A stretch of 63,987 bases of DNA from Gammaproteobacteria bacterium (GTDB taxonomy: Bacteria; Pseudomonadota; Gammaproteobacteria; SZUA-229): NCBI GenBank assembly GCA_029882215.1, contig JAOULC010000018.1, positions 1-63,987 of the forward strand. The letters run 5' to 3'. Under the pieces are notes generated by a model. It did no database searches, was not told the origin of the DNA, and saw only the letters and a program-made list of their open reading frames with translations. Every line of letters begins with the position of its first letter. Position 1 is the stretch's first letter. Made by a program: the position numbers and the translations under genes. Positions 1 through 8,034 of the stretch are shown here, in pieces.

Positions 1-404
1 GCAACCGGGTTAAAATTCTGGTTGAGTAAATTAAGTGCAACCGCATCACGATGATTTCTTTTCGTCGTGACTTTGTAGGCAATTCGCTGGCGTACAACCA
101 AGTTGAGTTGTGCCATAACGTGACGCACTTTGTAACGGCCAATTTTAAAGCCTTCTCCGCGTAACTTTTTCATCATTTCACGTGAGCCAAGGCTATCACG
201 GCTACGTTTAAACAATGCCTTCATACGTCGATAAAGATTTAATACATCAGCGCCAATAAGCTGGCCTGGTCGCTTATTCCAATCATAATAAGCGGACGTA
301 CTCACTTGCATTACGCGGCATAAAACAACTACTGGGTAATGCTCTGATTTATCTTTAATAAAAACAAACTTTACTTCATTTCTTTCGCGAAGAAGGCACT
401 GGCC
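1..404 (-). CDS. IS3-family transposase OrfB, N-terminal part (runs off window)
   Basis: Reading the minus strand in the -1 frame after the A6G slippery site gives an uninterrupted frame to the window edge. It contains the IS3 OrfB N-terminal signature: VLCRVMQVSTSAYYDW, then a region around SRDSLGSREMMKKLRGEGF and RYKVRHVMAQLNL, which is the HTH_21 segment preceding the DDE integrase domain. The catalytic DDE part is beyond position 1. It is expected to be translated as an OrfA-OrfB fusion, so no separate start is assigned. The visible part has no stop or frameshift, which suggests a young and possibly active copy. Confidence 0.88.
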
Positions 405-661
405 TTTTTTAAAATCTCTTTCTCCATCCGTAAATTCTTAACTTCTTTACGTAATTGCTTTAACTCTTCTCGCTCATCAACAGACAACGATTTACCTTCA
501 CGCTGAGCATCTATTTGTTCTTTCCAGCGATACAGCATATTACTGGCTATACCCAATGATTTAGCCGCTTCCGGTACTGAATAACCTTGTTCTTTAACCA
601 GAGTTACCGCTTCTTCTTTATATTCTTTAGAGTACTGTTTGTATGTTCGTTTCTGACTCAT
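371..661 (-). CDS. IS3-family transposase OrfA
   Basis: This 96-residue protein has the helix-turn-helix of IS3 OrfA proteins (HTH_Tnp_1) at about residues 8-50, including YSKEYKEEAVTLV and the second helix around SLGIASNMLYRWK. A leucine/lysine-rich coiled coil follows at about 60-90. OrfA binds the inverted repeats and regulates transposition, and a frameshift with OrfB makes the transposase. The slippery heptamer A AAA AAG lies at 404-410 near the end of the gene, so ribosomes can shift -1 into OrfB. Length is normal for the family. Confidence 0.93.
   Translation of the reverse strand: MSQKRTYKQYSKEYKEEAVTLVKEQGYSVPEAAKSLGIASNMLYRWKEQIDAQREGKSLSVDEREELKQLRKEVKNLRMEKEILKKASAFFAKEMK
404..410 (-). 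other. Programmed -1 frameshift heptamer A AAA AAG
   Basis: On the minus strand the OrfA codons are TTA AAA AAG GCC. The heptamer AAAAAAG is the classic slippery site of IS3 elements, and the OrfB frame opens exactly -1 to OrfA across it. No downstream stimulatory structure was established by eye. Confidence 0.7.
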
Positions 662-723
662 TCTGACACCTTAATAATTGATGGTAATTATCTCTTATTA
701 AAGTGTCCGGTGCTATTAGACCA

Positions 724-1045
724 CTACAATATTACTGGAATGCTTCTTTATCACAACGCGATGTATATGCAGGTTTTAGAAGGTTCATTTGAAGATGTGC
801 ATGAAATTTATGACTCAATTCTAAAAGATTCAAGAAATAATGGAAACGTTATTCTTCTAGAAGAAGAAATAGAGCAAAGAGACTTTCCAAACTGGAGTAT
901 GGGCTTCCAAAACTTAGAAGCTAGCGAACCAGAAGATGTTCCGGGGTTTATAGATATTTTTAATGGAAAACTTGATAAAGAAGTTGCGTTAAAAAATACA
1001 GCTAAAGCTGTAAAGTTATTGATTAATTTTTCAAAACCAAGATAA
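724..1045 (+). pseudogene. BLUF-domain photoreceptor, 5' end lost to IS3 insertion
   Basis: The remnant encodes about 107 residues starting ...YNITGMLLYHNAMYMQVLEG and running through FPNWSMGFQNL, the C-terminal two thirds of a BLUF (blue light using FAD) domain. The conserved glutamine in MQVLEG and the W/M-containing FPxWSMGF strand are present. Family knowledge says the flavin-pairing tyrosine sits in the first beta strand, and that part is missing, replaced by the IS end at 723. An open frame continues upstream into the IS (from 587), but those residues are IS sequence. The gene is therefore a truncated, probably inactive photoreceptor; short BLUF proteins often act on c-di-GMP enzymes through protein contact. 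Confidence 0.85.
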
Positions 1046-1124
1046 CACATTGTAATATCCAATGTTGAATTTCATAAAGATTAAATAACCATATAATAGA
1101 TATGACCATTTATGGAAATAGTAG

Positions 1125-1511
1125 CTATCTATTTTTTAAAATACGCTGAAATGAAATACCAGCGTAAGGACCTTTAAGGTAGTTATAGGTAATGAGAATC
1201 CATTTGATCGGTTCGAGTATCAGCAGGCAGAGCAGCCAGAAAAGATTAATATTTAAATCATGTAGACAATAGGCACAGACCATTACAAATGGCAGGTACC
1301 AGAACACTTCAAGTTTATTACCGATACGAAATATATTACAGAACATGAAAAAAGACAAAGCCAAATAAGCGGGTATGAAACTGATTCTAAAGTCATGCAC
1401 TGTAAGCTGTATAACAGCGCAAAGACCAGCCAGAAACAGAATAAAGATCAGGTCTGTAAGATTGAAGCGAAAGCCTTTTTCGTGTTGAACTTTAAATGTT
1501 AGCCACTTCAC
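1125..1511 (-). CDS. Small inner-membrane protein, unknown function
   Basis: This 128-residue protein is mostly hydrophobic, with about four predicted membrane segments (near residues 17-38, 44-62, 68-85 and 88-108) and a basic C-terminus ending in RILKNR. I do not recognise a family. Its start overlaps the end of the DUF457 gene by 20 bases on the same strand, so the two are very likely co-transcribed and translationally coupled. It is the last gene of a three-gene minus-strand cluster of membrane proteins (2820 down to 1125). Confidence 0.7.
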   Translation of the reverse strand: MKWLTFKVQHEKGFRFNLTDLIFILFLAGLCAVIQLTVHDFRISFIPAYLALSFFMFCNIFRIGNKLEVFWYLPFVMVCAYCLHDLNINLFWLLCLLILEPIKWILITYNYLKGPYAGISFQRILKNR

Positions 1512-2376
1512 TGAGCAAATTTCCTTTCAAATCAAATTTTAGTGTTGTTCGTGCGAATTTACCACCAAAGTTACGAACAGCCAGGTCTTCAGCCAGAATA
1601 GTCATTTTTTCGCCGGAAATAGTAACACTGGTAATTTGCAGGCAGCGGGTGATCGCTTTGATATCTTTATAGACGCTGCTCTTGTTAGCTAATTGCTGAT
1701 ATTTAGCGTCAATGTTTTGAAATACCTCTAAATTGTGCTTTTTGATTGAGATGGAATTATAAAGATAGCCTGTTAATTCTGCTTTCTCCTCAAGTATATA
1801 GAATTCAAACGGGTTAAGGCTACTTGGAATAGCGAATGAGGCATCAAGAGTATTAACCGTCCGGCGTTGTAGAATAAGCTTAAAGATAAGGTAACTACTA
1901 AACAGTAACGGATAAATAATAGCGATGATTGTTATCTCATAATAACGATAGAGCAGATAAAAAGCTGCGGTTAAAAACAGCGTAATGCTATCGATAAAAA
2001 AGACGGCATCAAGACTGTAACGCTGCTTGAGAAATGGCGAGAAAAGAGCAATACGGAAGGTATTAAACCAGTCCAGACCTATGTGCAGTAATAACCCAAA
2101 AAGACATGCAAGGAAGACTACCCATGACCAGCCAAGATGTAGTAATGATAACAGAGTGAAACAAAGCCCTGTAGCATAAAGTGGTGCTAATAATAACGAG
2201 TGGGTGATTGCCTGATGGTTTTTCAGGTAAAATCGTTTTCCCAGTAGCATAAAAATAACATCAAGATCAGGAAATAAGCTGCCAATAACAAAGGCGGCGC
2301 CTATTAATGGCTGATCGGCTGCTGTTGCGACACTAAATCCGGCACCACCTATTAATGCATGATGTATTATATCCAT
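1492..2376 (-). CDS. DUF457 (YdjM-like) membrane-bound metal-dependent hydrolase
   Basis: The 294-residue protein starts MDIIHHALIG and has the pattern of YdjM/DUF457 proteins: H5/H6, the acidic pair in FPDLD (D37, D39), H54 and H59 in NHQAITHS, and H98 with D102 in HIGLDW. These histidines and aspartates are the presumed metal ligands. Membrane segments fill the first 170 residues, and about 120 soluble residues follow. The family is annotated as metal-dependent hydrolase, and the substrate is unknown. It sits between two small membrane-protein genes on the same strand, overlapping the downstream one by 20 bases. Confidence 0.82.
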   Translation of the reverse strand: MDIIHHALIGGAGFSVATAADQPLIGAAFVIGSLFPDLDVIFMLLGKRFYLKNHQAITHSLLLAPLYATGLCFTLLSLLHLGWSWVVFLACLFGLLLHIGLDWFNTFRIALFSPFLKQRYSLDAVFFIDSITLFLTAAFYLLYRYYEITIIAIIYPLLFSSYLIFKLILQRRTVNTLDASFAIPSSLNPFEFYILEEKAELTGYLYNSISIKKHNLEVFQNIDAKYQQLANKSSVYKDIKAITRCLQITSVTISGEKMTILAEDLAVRNFGGKFARTTLKFDLKGNLLSEVANI

Positions 2377-2394
2377 TGCTGATCTGTAGCCCTT

Positions 2395-2820
2395 TTATGA
2401 ATTTCTTTCAAAAATCATGCTGTAAAAATAAGCGCTAAGCAGTATAAAAAGATGTGCGCCGCTAAATGAAAGAATAAATGACCTGACAAAAGCTGTCGAA
2501 GTATTTATAAAGAGTTCATGCTCCTGTGGCATAAACTGCATAGCCTTAGCGATCAGTATGGAAACAATGGCTATTACTATAGTGACGGGAATCGCAATCG
2601 AGTCAGCTGAGAGTCCGCAGTGTCCTCTTTTTTTCTGCGCAAGATAATGGCCAAGCCCATATCCTACAGCCATGGCTATTGTGTAAAGAGGAAAACTCGA
2701 GCCCAGTATCGAAAAATGAATAGTGAGCCAGAAACAGGAGTAGAGAACGGGTAAGATGATGTCCTGAAGAACTTTCTTGATAGCGGAAAAGTTTAATTGC
2801 AGCAAAAGGATGTTTACCAT
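2395..2820 (-). CDS. Small multi-pass membrane protein, unknown function
   Basis: This 141-residue protein has about four hydrophobic segments (roughly 18-40, 43-62, 75-95 and 112-137) joined by short loops, one with basic and Cys/His residues (QKKRGHCGLS). I do not recognise a family. It lies 18 bases upstream of the DUF457 hydrolase on the same strand and is probably first in that operon. The alternative frame at 2603-2830 is a shadow without membrane-protein character. Confidence 0.6.
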   Translation of the reverse strand: MVNILLLQLNFSAIKKVLQDIILPVLYSCFWLTIHFSILGSSFPLYTIAMAVGYGLGHYLAQKKRGHCGLSADSIAIPVTIVIAIVSILIAKAMQFMPQEHELFINTSTAFVRSFILSFSGAHLFILLSAYFYSMIFERNS

Positions 2821-3216
2821 AATGTGTCATCGTTTGATGTTTTTCACGAAACCTGAAAAATAAATATTCATGGACTTATTTTCGTTTTAGATATTTACGT
2901 AGATAAAATAAGATACCATTGTTACCTGATAAAAGATATTTGAAGCTGCATTAGTGTGAGCTAGTTCGAAGAAAATTCAACATTTTTATTTGGAATATAA
3001 CATATCCTGAATTATAGCGACGGCGGCATATCATAACGAGAATCAAATATGTTCGTTGGGTAAAAGATGCCATGTCGATATGGTTGCCTGACTTACGGTA
3101 GAGATGTAGGTGTGATGAATACAGATAAGAAATGATAGTTGTATGTACCTTTTTATATACAAAAGATGTGTAGATATTGCCGCATAGATCGATATCAGTT
3201 TTAGGAGTCAATAAGA
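2821..3216 (+). other. Divergent intergenic region with an inverted repeat
   Basis: This AT-rich gap of about 400 bases separates minus-strand and plus-strand operons and should hold both promoters. An imperfect inverted repeat, TTGTATGTA (3139-3147) and TATATACAA (3154-3162) with a 6-base centre and one mismatch, could be an operator or small hairpin. A minus-strand open frame at 2951-3211 shows no recognisable protein character and is not called. Confidence 0.4.
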
Positions 3217-3483
3217 TTGCTTAATAAAATTAAAAACAAAGGACAGGCTATTACGGCTGAAGATATAGACATTGCACTGCAGATGTTGAGAACAAATATC
3301 GACAGCAGTGATATCGAGCCCCTATTGTCTGCTTTGGAAGCGCTTAAAAGTGAGACAGCAAGTGAAGCATTGCAGTCAAATGTGATAGATGCATTTCATA
3401 ATCTGGGCATATTTCAAGGTGCCGCCTTAACCTATGCACCCTATCTTAATATTTTTGTGTCTGATGATCCGTTTGACGATTAG
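3217..3483 (+). CDS. Small acidic protein preceding an acetyltransferase, unknown
   Basis: This 88-residue protein starts at TTG, chosen because AGGAG lies at 3203-3207 at suitable spacing and no better in-frame ATG exists upstream. It is soluble, predicted mostly helical, and ends in an acidic tail (SDDPFDD). I do not recognise the family. It ends 17 bases before the BioF2-like acetyltransferase and is probably its operon partner; a carrier-protein role is tempting from context, but the serine signature of acyl carrier proteins (DSL) is not present. Confidence 0.6.
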   Translation: MLNKIKNKGQAITAEDIDIALQMLRTNIDSSDIEPLLSALEALKSETASEALQSNVIDAFHNLGIFQGAALTYAPYLNIFVSDDPFDD

Positions 3484-3500
3484 TATTCACGGGATTATTA

Positions 3501-4541
3501 ATGGAATTTGCACACTTTTCTAGCTTACAGCAGCTTCCAGAGAGTTGTGACAGTCTGTTTGCGCTGGCAGAAAAAGACAGCCTGTTTTACTCTCGGCCTT
3601 GGTTTGATAATCTGACGGCAACACTGGCTGAAGATCAGGTGTTGCTATTAGCCTGCGTTATGAATGGCAATAAAGCACTGGCCATGCTGCCACTGATCAA
3701 GAGTACAGCAGATCAGGTTTCTTCACTTAAGCATCGATACACAACGCACTTTAGTTTGTTGCTTGCAGAATCAAAAAATGAACCATATCAGCAGCAAATT
3801 ATCCTGTGCCTAATTCAGGGCCTGAGCCAGTTGAGAGTTCGATCATTGCTGCTGGAACCGGTTGCTGCTGATGACAATAACATAAGACAGTTTAAGCAAG
3901 CCTTAGAAAATAACGGATATGGCTGTGAGTATCATTTTCGATCATATAACTGGATTTATCGTTTGCAGGGTCAGTCTCATCATGACTATTTAGCTAGCCG
4001 TAGCGCACGCTTGCGCAATACGATATCACGCAAGCAGCGTAAACTGGAGCGTGAGCACGGCTATGACATCCGCCTTTTTACAGGGGATGAGGTGAGATAT
4101 GGCATGACAGATTATTATGCAGTGTACGCAGCCAGCTGGAAAGCCAATGAACAGTATGTCGATTTTTTCAATGGCATGGCCGGCGCATTATCAAAGCGGG
4201 GATGGAGCAGACTGGCTGTGCTCTATGTTAATGATAAGCCAGTTGCTGCACAACTCTGGTTTGTCGTCCATGGTAAAGCCAGTATATTCAGACTGGCGTA
4301 TGATGAGGCGTGGAAGCAGTACTCTCCGGGAACAATACTGACAAATTTTCTGATGAATTACGTGATTGATATCGACAAGGTTAAGGAGATCGACTTTCTG
4401 ACAGGAAACGATGCTTATAAGCAGGACTGGATGTCTCAGCGCCGACAGCGATTCGCCCTGAGTTGTGTGAATAATAAAAAAGCATCAGGCAGGTTGAAAC
4501 AATTTATTAGCGCAGTTAAACATGTGATCAAAAGACGGTAG
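3501..4541 (+). CDS. BioF2-like GNAT-fold acetyltransferase (FemAB-related)
   Basis: The 346-residue protein resembles the Acetyltransf_6 / BioF2-like family, in which a GNAT fold transfers acyl or aminoacyl groups in polysaccharide or envelope biosynthesis. The C-terminal half (about 165-320) has the usual arrangement: RLRNTISRKQRKLEREHG, then WSRLAVLYVNDKPVAAQLW, RLAYDEAWKQYSPGTILT and the terminal FLTGNDAYKQDW strand. The N-terminal third is a second, degenerate GNAT-like half. It has no signal peptide, so it acts in the cytoplasm. The substrate cannot be told from sequence. It is preceded by a small unknown gene in the same direction. Confidence 0.78.
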   Translation: MEFAHFSSLQQLPESCDSLFALAEKDSLFYSRPWFDNLTATLAEDQVLLLACVMNGNKALAMLPLIKSTADQVSSLKHRYTTHFSLLLAESKNEPYQQQIILCLIQGLSQLRVRSLLLEPVAADDNNIRQFKQALENNGYGCEYHFRSYNWIYRLQGQSHHDYLASRSARLRNTISRKQRKLEREHGYDIRLFTGDEVRYGMTDYYAVYAASWKANEQYVDFFNGMAGALSKRGWSRLAVLYVNDKPVAAQLWFVVHGKASIFRLAYDEAWKQYSPGTILTNFLMNYVIDIDKVKEIDFLTGNDAYKQDWMSQRRQRFALSCVNNKKASGRLKQFISAVKHVIKRR

Positions 4542-4720
4542 ACAGGGGAGAACAGACTGCCAGCTAGGATGATTTGTGCAGAAGGATAATTGCCCTTATA
4601 TCATAAAGAAACAGTCCTCCTCATCTGTACAGCGTTGTTTTGCAGTTGTGCTGAGTATAGTTCTTTTGATACAGAGTATTACTGAAAAAATAATAGAGTG
4701 CATGAGCACAGGGAGATAAA

Positions 4721-6523
4721 GTGAAAGAAGTTTTAAAACTTATCGTTGGATGTTTATTATTATCGGCTTGTTCGGAACCGGCACTACAAGCACCATCAAG
4801 TAGAGCTGCAGTCATTGAAGTACCAACAAACTGGGCAGTTTATCAAAAACAGCGTACTGATAATATTGCACTGCACATAGAAAAGCACAAAGTGGCCTAT
4901 GCCCGCTTTGCAGACTTTCCTGTCAGTCAGACCCATGGTGTGCCCTATCTGCTGCTTAAGCTGTTGCCAAAAGTTGCGCCAGAGTTCTGGCCCGATAATG
5001 AAAACTTTTTATCAGTGGTTGGCTTGTACAAAGATGAGCGCAACCCGGGCTATCCTGTTGCACGGGGGATCGGCTTTAGTGGATTGTCGCGTGATCTTCG
5101 TCATAATACTGTCGATGCTGCATCGTTTACCTGTGGTGGTTGCCACATTGGTCGAGTAAAAGATGACAGAGGTAAGATAAGCTATCTGGATGGAGGTATC
5201 AATAGTGAGTTCAGCGTCATTGGATTCAGAAAGAGGATGGTAGATACCTTTAGCTATTTGAGTAAGAATCACAAGACGAAGACGGCCCGGGACAAGGCTG
5301 TGATCAGTTTATTTATTGCGGCGCTGGATAAGGTTGAAAAAGAGCTGCCGGGATACTTCTATAATAATTATCGATTTGAAGACCGGTTATTTGACGAGGC
5401 TTATGAAAAAAATCAAATAAAATTATTCAGAGAAAATGCCAGCAAATTGATACCGCAATATGTCGAACGTATTAGACAGGTATACAATGGCTGGCGAATG
5501 CTGGTAGAAAAAAACTATCCGACAGCCGTAAAAGAAATGATGGATGGTTATGGCGGCATGGAAGATGCCATCGGATTTAATACTGTTGATGCTTATTTAA
5601 CATTGAAGAAAAATCCACTGACTAATTTGTTTGCCGGTATTCCAGTGGCTGATGTCGGAGGTCAGACGGATATCATGGCGGTCTGGGATCAGCAACAGAG
5701 AAACCCCCGCTGGAATGCTGCCAAAGACGATTTGATTGACGGTGGTGGTCAGTGGAACGGGCATATTCCGTTGCCAATTTATAAAAATATCGCCGCGCAG
5801 CTAACACTGGGTGTTGAAAATATTGATGTACAAGTCTCGGCATTTTCAGATGAATTACTGGATCAGTTACCGGCAGCGGCTTATCCTTTTGAATTAGATG
5901 TGACCCTTGCCCGTAAAGGGCAAAAGCTGTTTGAGGAAAACTGCCAGATTTGCCATCAGGCCAACAATGGCAAGGTGTATAACGATATTGGTACCCATCC
6001 GGGCAGAGCGGTGATTGCAGATAGCATTATAAGCTGGGCTGCCGTCAGAAGTTTTACAGAGGCTTGTTCGCCAGAGCTGACAGTAATCATGCACGGTAAA
6101 GAGAATAAACCGTGCGGCATGTATAAAGGCGTTTCTTTAAAAGACAAAGCCAAATTTGCGATGACCAGGCCGGCGCGCCATGCAGGATACAACGCGTTAC
6201 CATTGGCTGGTATCTGGGCGCAGGCGCCATACCTGCACAATGGTTCGATACCGACGATGTATCATTTGCTAATGCCACAAACAAGGCCCGAACGGTTTAT
6301 AAAAAGCCGTCTGAGCTATGATAAAGAAAAAATGGGCTTTAAGTGGGAGATGACGGGCGAGGGTGATGATTCAGGTTATTTATTTGATACGACGATTTCA
6401 CCGGCACTATCAAATACAGGTCACGATAAAGATATTATAATGAATAACAATCAGTTCCGTTTAAACTGGGACAATGATGAAAGCAGTGTCAGGGCATTAA
6501 TTGAATATATGAAAGTATTATAG
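4721..6523 (+). CDS. Di-heme c-type cytochrome lipoprotein, RoxA/peroxidase-like
   Basis: A GTG start is used, with GGGAG six bases upstream. The 600-residue product begins with a lipoprotein signal (LLSAC, lipidated Cys17), so it is exported and membrane-anchored. It has exactly two heme-binding motifs, CGGCH at 138-142 and CQICH at 408-412, widely spaced as in the RoxA/RoxB-like branch of the MauG/cytochrome c peroxidase superfamily. The C-terminal signature APYLHNGSIPTMYHLL is characteristic of those proteins. RoxA cleaves rubber and other members have unknown substrates, so an oxygenase or peroxidase role is inferred only at superfamily level. The DUF3820 gene begins immediately after its stop codon. 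Confidence 0.85.
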   Translation: MKEVLKLIVGCLLLSACSEPALQAPSSRAAVIEVPTNWAVYQKQRTDNIALHIEKHKVAYARFADFPVSQTHGVPYLLLKLLPKVAPEFWPDNENFLSVVGLYKDERNPGYPVARGIGFSGLSRDLRHNTVDAASFTCGGCHIGRVKDDRGKISYLDGGINSEFSVIGFRKRMVDTFSYLSKNHKTKTARDKAVISLFIAALDKVEKELPGYFYNNYRFEDRLFDEAYEKNQIKLFRENASKLIPQYVERIRQVYNGWRMLVEKNYPTAVKEMMDGYGGMEDAIGFNTVDAYLTLKKNPLTNLFAGIPVADVGGQTDIMAVWDQQQRNPRWNAAKDDLIDGGGQWNGHIPLPIYKNIAAQLTLGVENIDVQVSAFSDELLDQLPAAAYPFELDVTLARKGQKLFEENCQICHQANNGKVYNDIGTHPGRAVIADSIISWAAVRSFTEACSPELTVIMHGKENKPCGMYKGVSLKDKAKFAMTRPARHAGYNALPLAGIWAQAPYLHNGSIPTMYHLLMPQTRPERFIKSRLSYDKEKMGFKWEMTGEGDDSGYLFDTTISPALSNTGHDKDIIMNNNQFRLNWDNDESSVRALIEYMKVL

Positions 6524-6736
6524 ATGTTTGATCATGAAAAATTATTAAAACTGGCGGCTTACAAAATGCCATTTGGTAAATACAAATCAAGTTTATTGAT
6601 CGACCTCCCTGAGCCGTATGTGGTGTGGTTTGCGAATAAAGGGTTTCCAGCCGGTGAATTGGGCGAAATGCTGGCGATTGTGTATGAGATCAAAGTCAAC
6701 GGACTTGAATACCTGTTTAAGCCATTAAGGCCATAA
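6524..6736 (+). CDS. DUF3820 family protein
   Basis: The 70-residue protein carries the DUF3820 core, with MPFGKYK followed by LIDLPEPYVVWF and a C-terminal LEYLFKP. The family is widespread, small and cytoplasmic, with no settled function. Its ATG directly follows the stop codon of the di-heme cytochrome gene (TAG ATG), so translation is likely coupled, although the two proteins act in different compartments and may be linked only by transcription. Confidence 0.85.
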   Translation: MFDHEKLLKLAAYKMPFGKYKSSLLIDLPEPYVVWFANKGFPAGELGEMLAIVYEIKVNGLEYLFKPLRP

Positions 6737-7107
6737 TCAGGGCTAGTAAAAGCTGCGATAGAAGGTACATAAGTGTTATAGAAAAAGCCGTTATTAATTA
6801 CTTATCAGATGTTTGCGGCATCTTCTGATGACATAAAGAAGATTGTGGGTCAAAGGTCTGAGGTGCCGCTTTACAATCAATGCTTTCGCCCTGATTTATC
6901 GCAATTGAGTCATTGAAAAGTGAGATTTCTAACTAATACCGGCTTTATGCATAATAAAAGCGCATAAAACTATGCCTTTTGTCGATAAAATAGGGCGTAA
7001 AATAGCGCTTTATGCTTTTTTTACGCTATTATTAACAAAACACTGCCTAAGTTGTGGGATCTATCAAACACGGCTTCGGCTCATCGCAAAATCAGCAAGG
7101 GATCAGC
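6737..7107 (+). other. Intergenic region with an 8-bp perfect inverted repeat
   Basis: There is no gene in this 371-base gap. GCGTAAAA (6995-7002) and TTTTACGC (7019-7026) form a perfect inverted repeat, and AATAGCG (7001-7007) with CGCTATT (7024-7030) offers an alternative overlapping pairing. It lies about 80 bases before the next gene and could be a regulatory hairpin or operator; no clear terminator or promoter was identified. Confidence 0.4.
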
Positions 7108-8034
7108 ATGAAGCAGACGTTACTAACCTTATCGATATTATCCAGTTTGGCGATTGCCGGATGTAGCGGTGGGCCGTCTAGTTCAGATTTTTCGGGTCGC
7201 GGTGGCGTGCCAAGTGGCATGCTGACCTTAAGTATTACTGATGCTGCGATTGATGATGCGACAAATGTATTTATTCAGTTCTCCTCCATCGAACTGAAGC
7301 CGGTTGACGGCCCGTCTATTGCCTATGATTTTGACTCGCCGATGCAGATTGATCTGTTGAGTTTGCAAGGTAGCCTGAGTCAGGATTTCTTCAATAATAT
7401 TATTGTACCCAGTGGCGACTATGAGTGGCTGAGACTGGCTGTTAATACCGTTGCAGACATGGATTCATATATTCGTCTGAACGATGGCAGTGTCCATGAG
7501 TTAATCATTCCCAGTGGCAGTGAGACCGGTTTGAAAATTAATAATGGTTTTACCGTTGGTGCCGGCAGCTCTGTCGCCATGACGATAGATTTTGATTTAA
7601 GACAATCGATCGTTGTTGTTGCTGACAATGCACCTTATCTACTAAAACCTGTTTTACGCCTGGTGAATAATGCAGAAGCCGGTAGCATAAACGGCACTAT
7701 TGATTCAGCTTTAACACTGGCTGAAAACTGTTCTGACGGGATTTCAGAAACAGGTAATGCCGTGTATGTGTTCACAGGCTTCGATGCGGAATTAGATGAT
7801 GTTGATCATCAGGAGCCAAATCCGTTTACCACGGCATTAATGACGTTCAATACGGATACTGGCTTTTATGATTATGAAGTCGGCTTTATACCTGTTGGCG
7901 ATTATACGGTTGCTTATACTTGTATGGCTGATCTTGATGACCCAGAAACGAATGATCTGATTGAATTTCAGTCTGCGACAAATGTAAGCGTGACGGCTGC
8001 CGTTTCGCTTTCAGGTGCCGACATTAATCGCTAA
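7108..8034 (+). CDS. DUF4382-domain lipoprotein
   Basis: The start at 7108 (ATG) was preferred over an in-frame upstream GTG at 7054 because it places a clean lipoprotein signal at the N-terminus (lipobox IAGC, Cys19). The protein is 308 residues. Residues about 35-195 match DUF4382: GMLTLSITDAAIDDATNVFIQF followed by the IDLLSLQGS strand and a VPSGDYEWLRL segment. The second half (about 205-308) looks like another beta-rich extracellular domain. The function is unknown; such proteins are surface or periplasmic and rich in Asp/Ser. Its last 11 bases overlap the end of the convergent GGDEF/EAL gene. Confidence 0.8.
   Translation: MKQTLLTLSILSSLAIAGCSGGPSSSDFSGRGGVPSGMLTLSITDAAIDDATNVFIQFSSIELKPVDGPSIAYDFDSPMQIDLLSLQGSLSQDFFNNIIVPSGDYEWLRLAVNTVADMDSYIRLNDGSVHELIIPSGSETGLKINNGFTVGAGSSVAMTIDFDLRQSIVVVADNAPYLLKPVLRLVNNAEAGSINGTIDSALTLAENCSDGISETGNAVYVFTGFDAELDDVDHQEPNPFTTALMTFNTDTGFYDYEVGFIPVGDYTVAYTCMADLDDPETNDLIEFQSATNVSVTAAVSLSGADINR

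Larger units (their letters stand above)
1..723 (-). mobile_element. IS3-family insertion sequence, cut by window edge
   Basis: The element contains an OrfA gene and the first part of OrfB in the -1 frame, the standard IS3 layout. Its outer end appears to be at about 723, where the minus strand begins TGGTCTAATAGCACCGGACA (704-723), which looks like a terminal inverted repeat starting with TG. The far end and the matching target duplication lie outside the window. Immediately beyond 723 the sequence reads in frame into a BLUF-domain gene that lacks its start, so the element is inserted in that gene. The exact boundary is inferred from the repeat-like end and could be off by a few bases. Confidence 0.85.

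Noticed and set aside
587-723. Upstream extension of the BLUF frame
   Set aside because: These bases belong to the IS (OrfA complement and terminal repeat), so the apparent start at 587 is an artefact of the insertion.
2951-3211. Minus-strand open frame of 86 codons in the divergent gap
   Set aside because: No protein character, no ribosome-binding site and it covers the expected promoter area.
7054-7107. Upstream GTG start for the DUF4382 lipoprotein
   Set aside because: It would place 18 polar residues before the signal peptide and hide the lipobox context.
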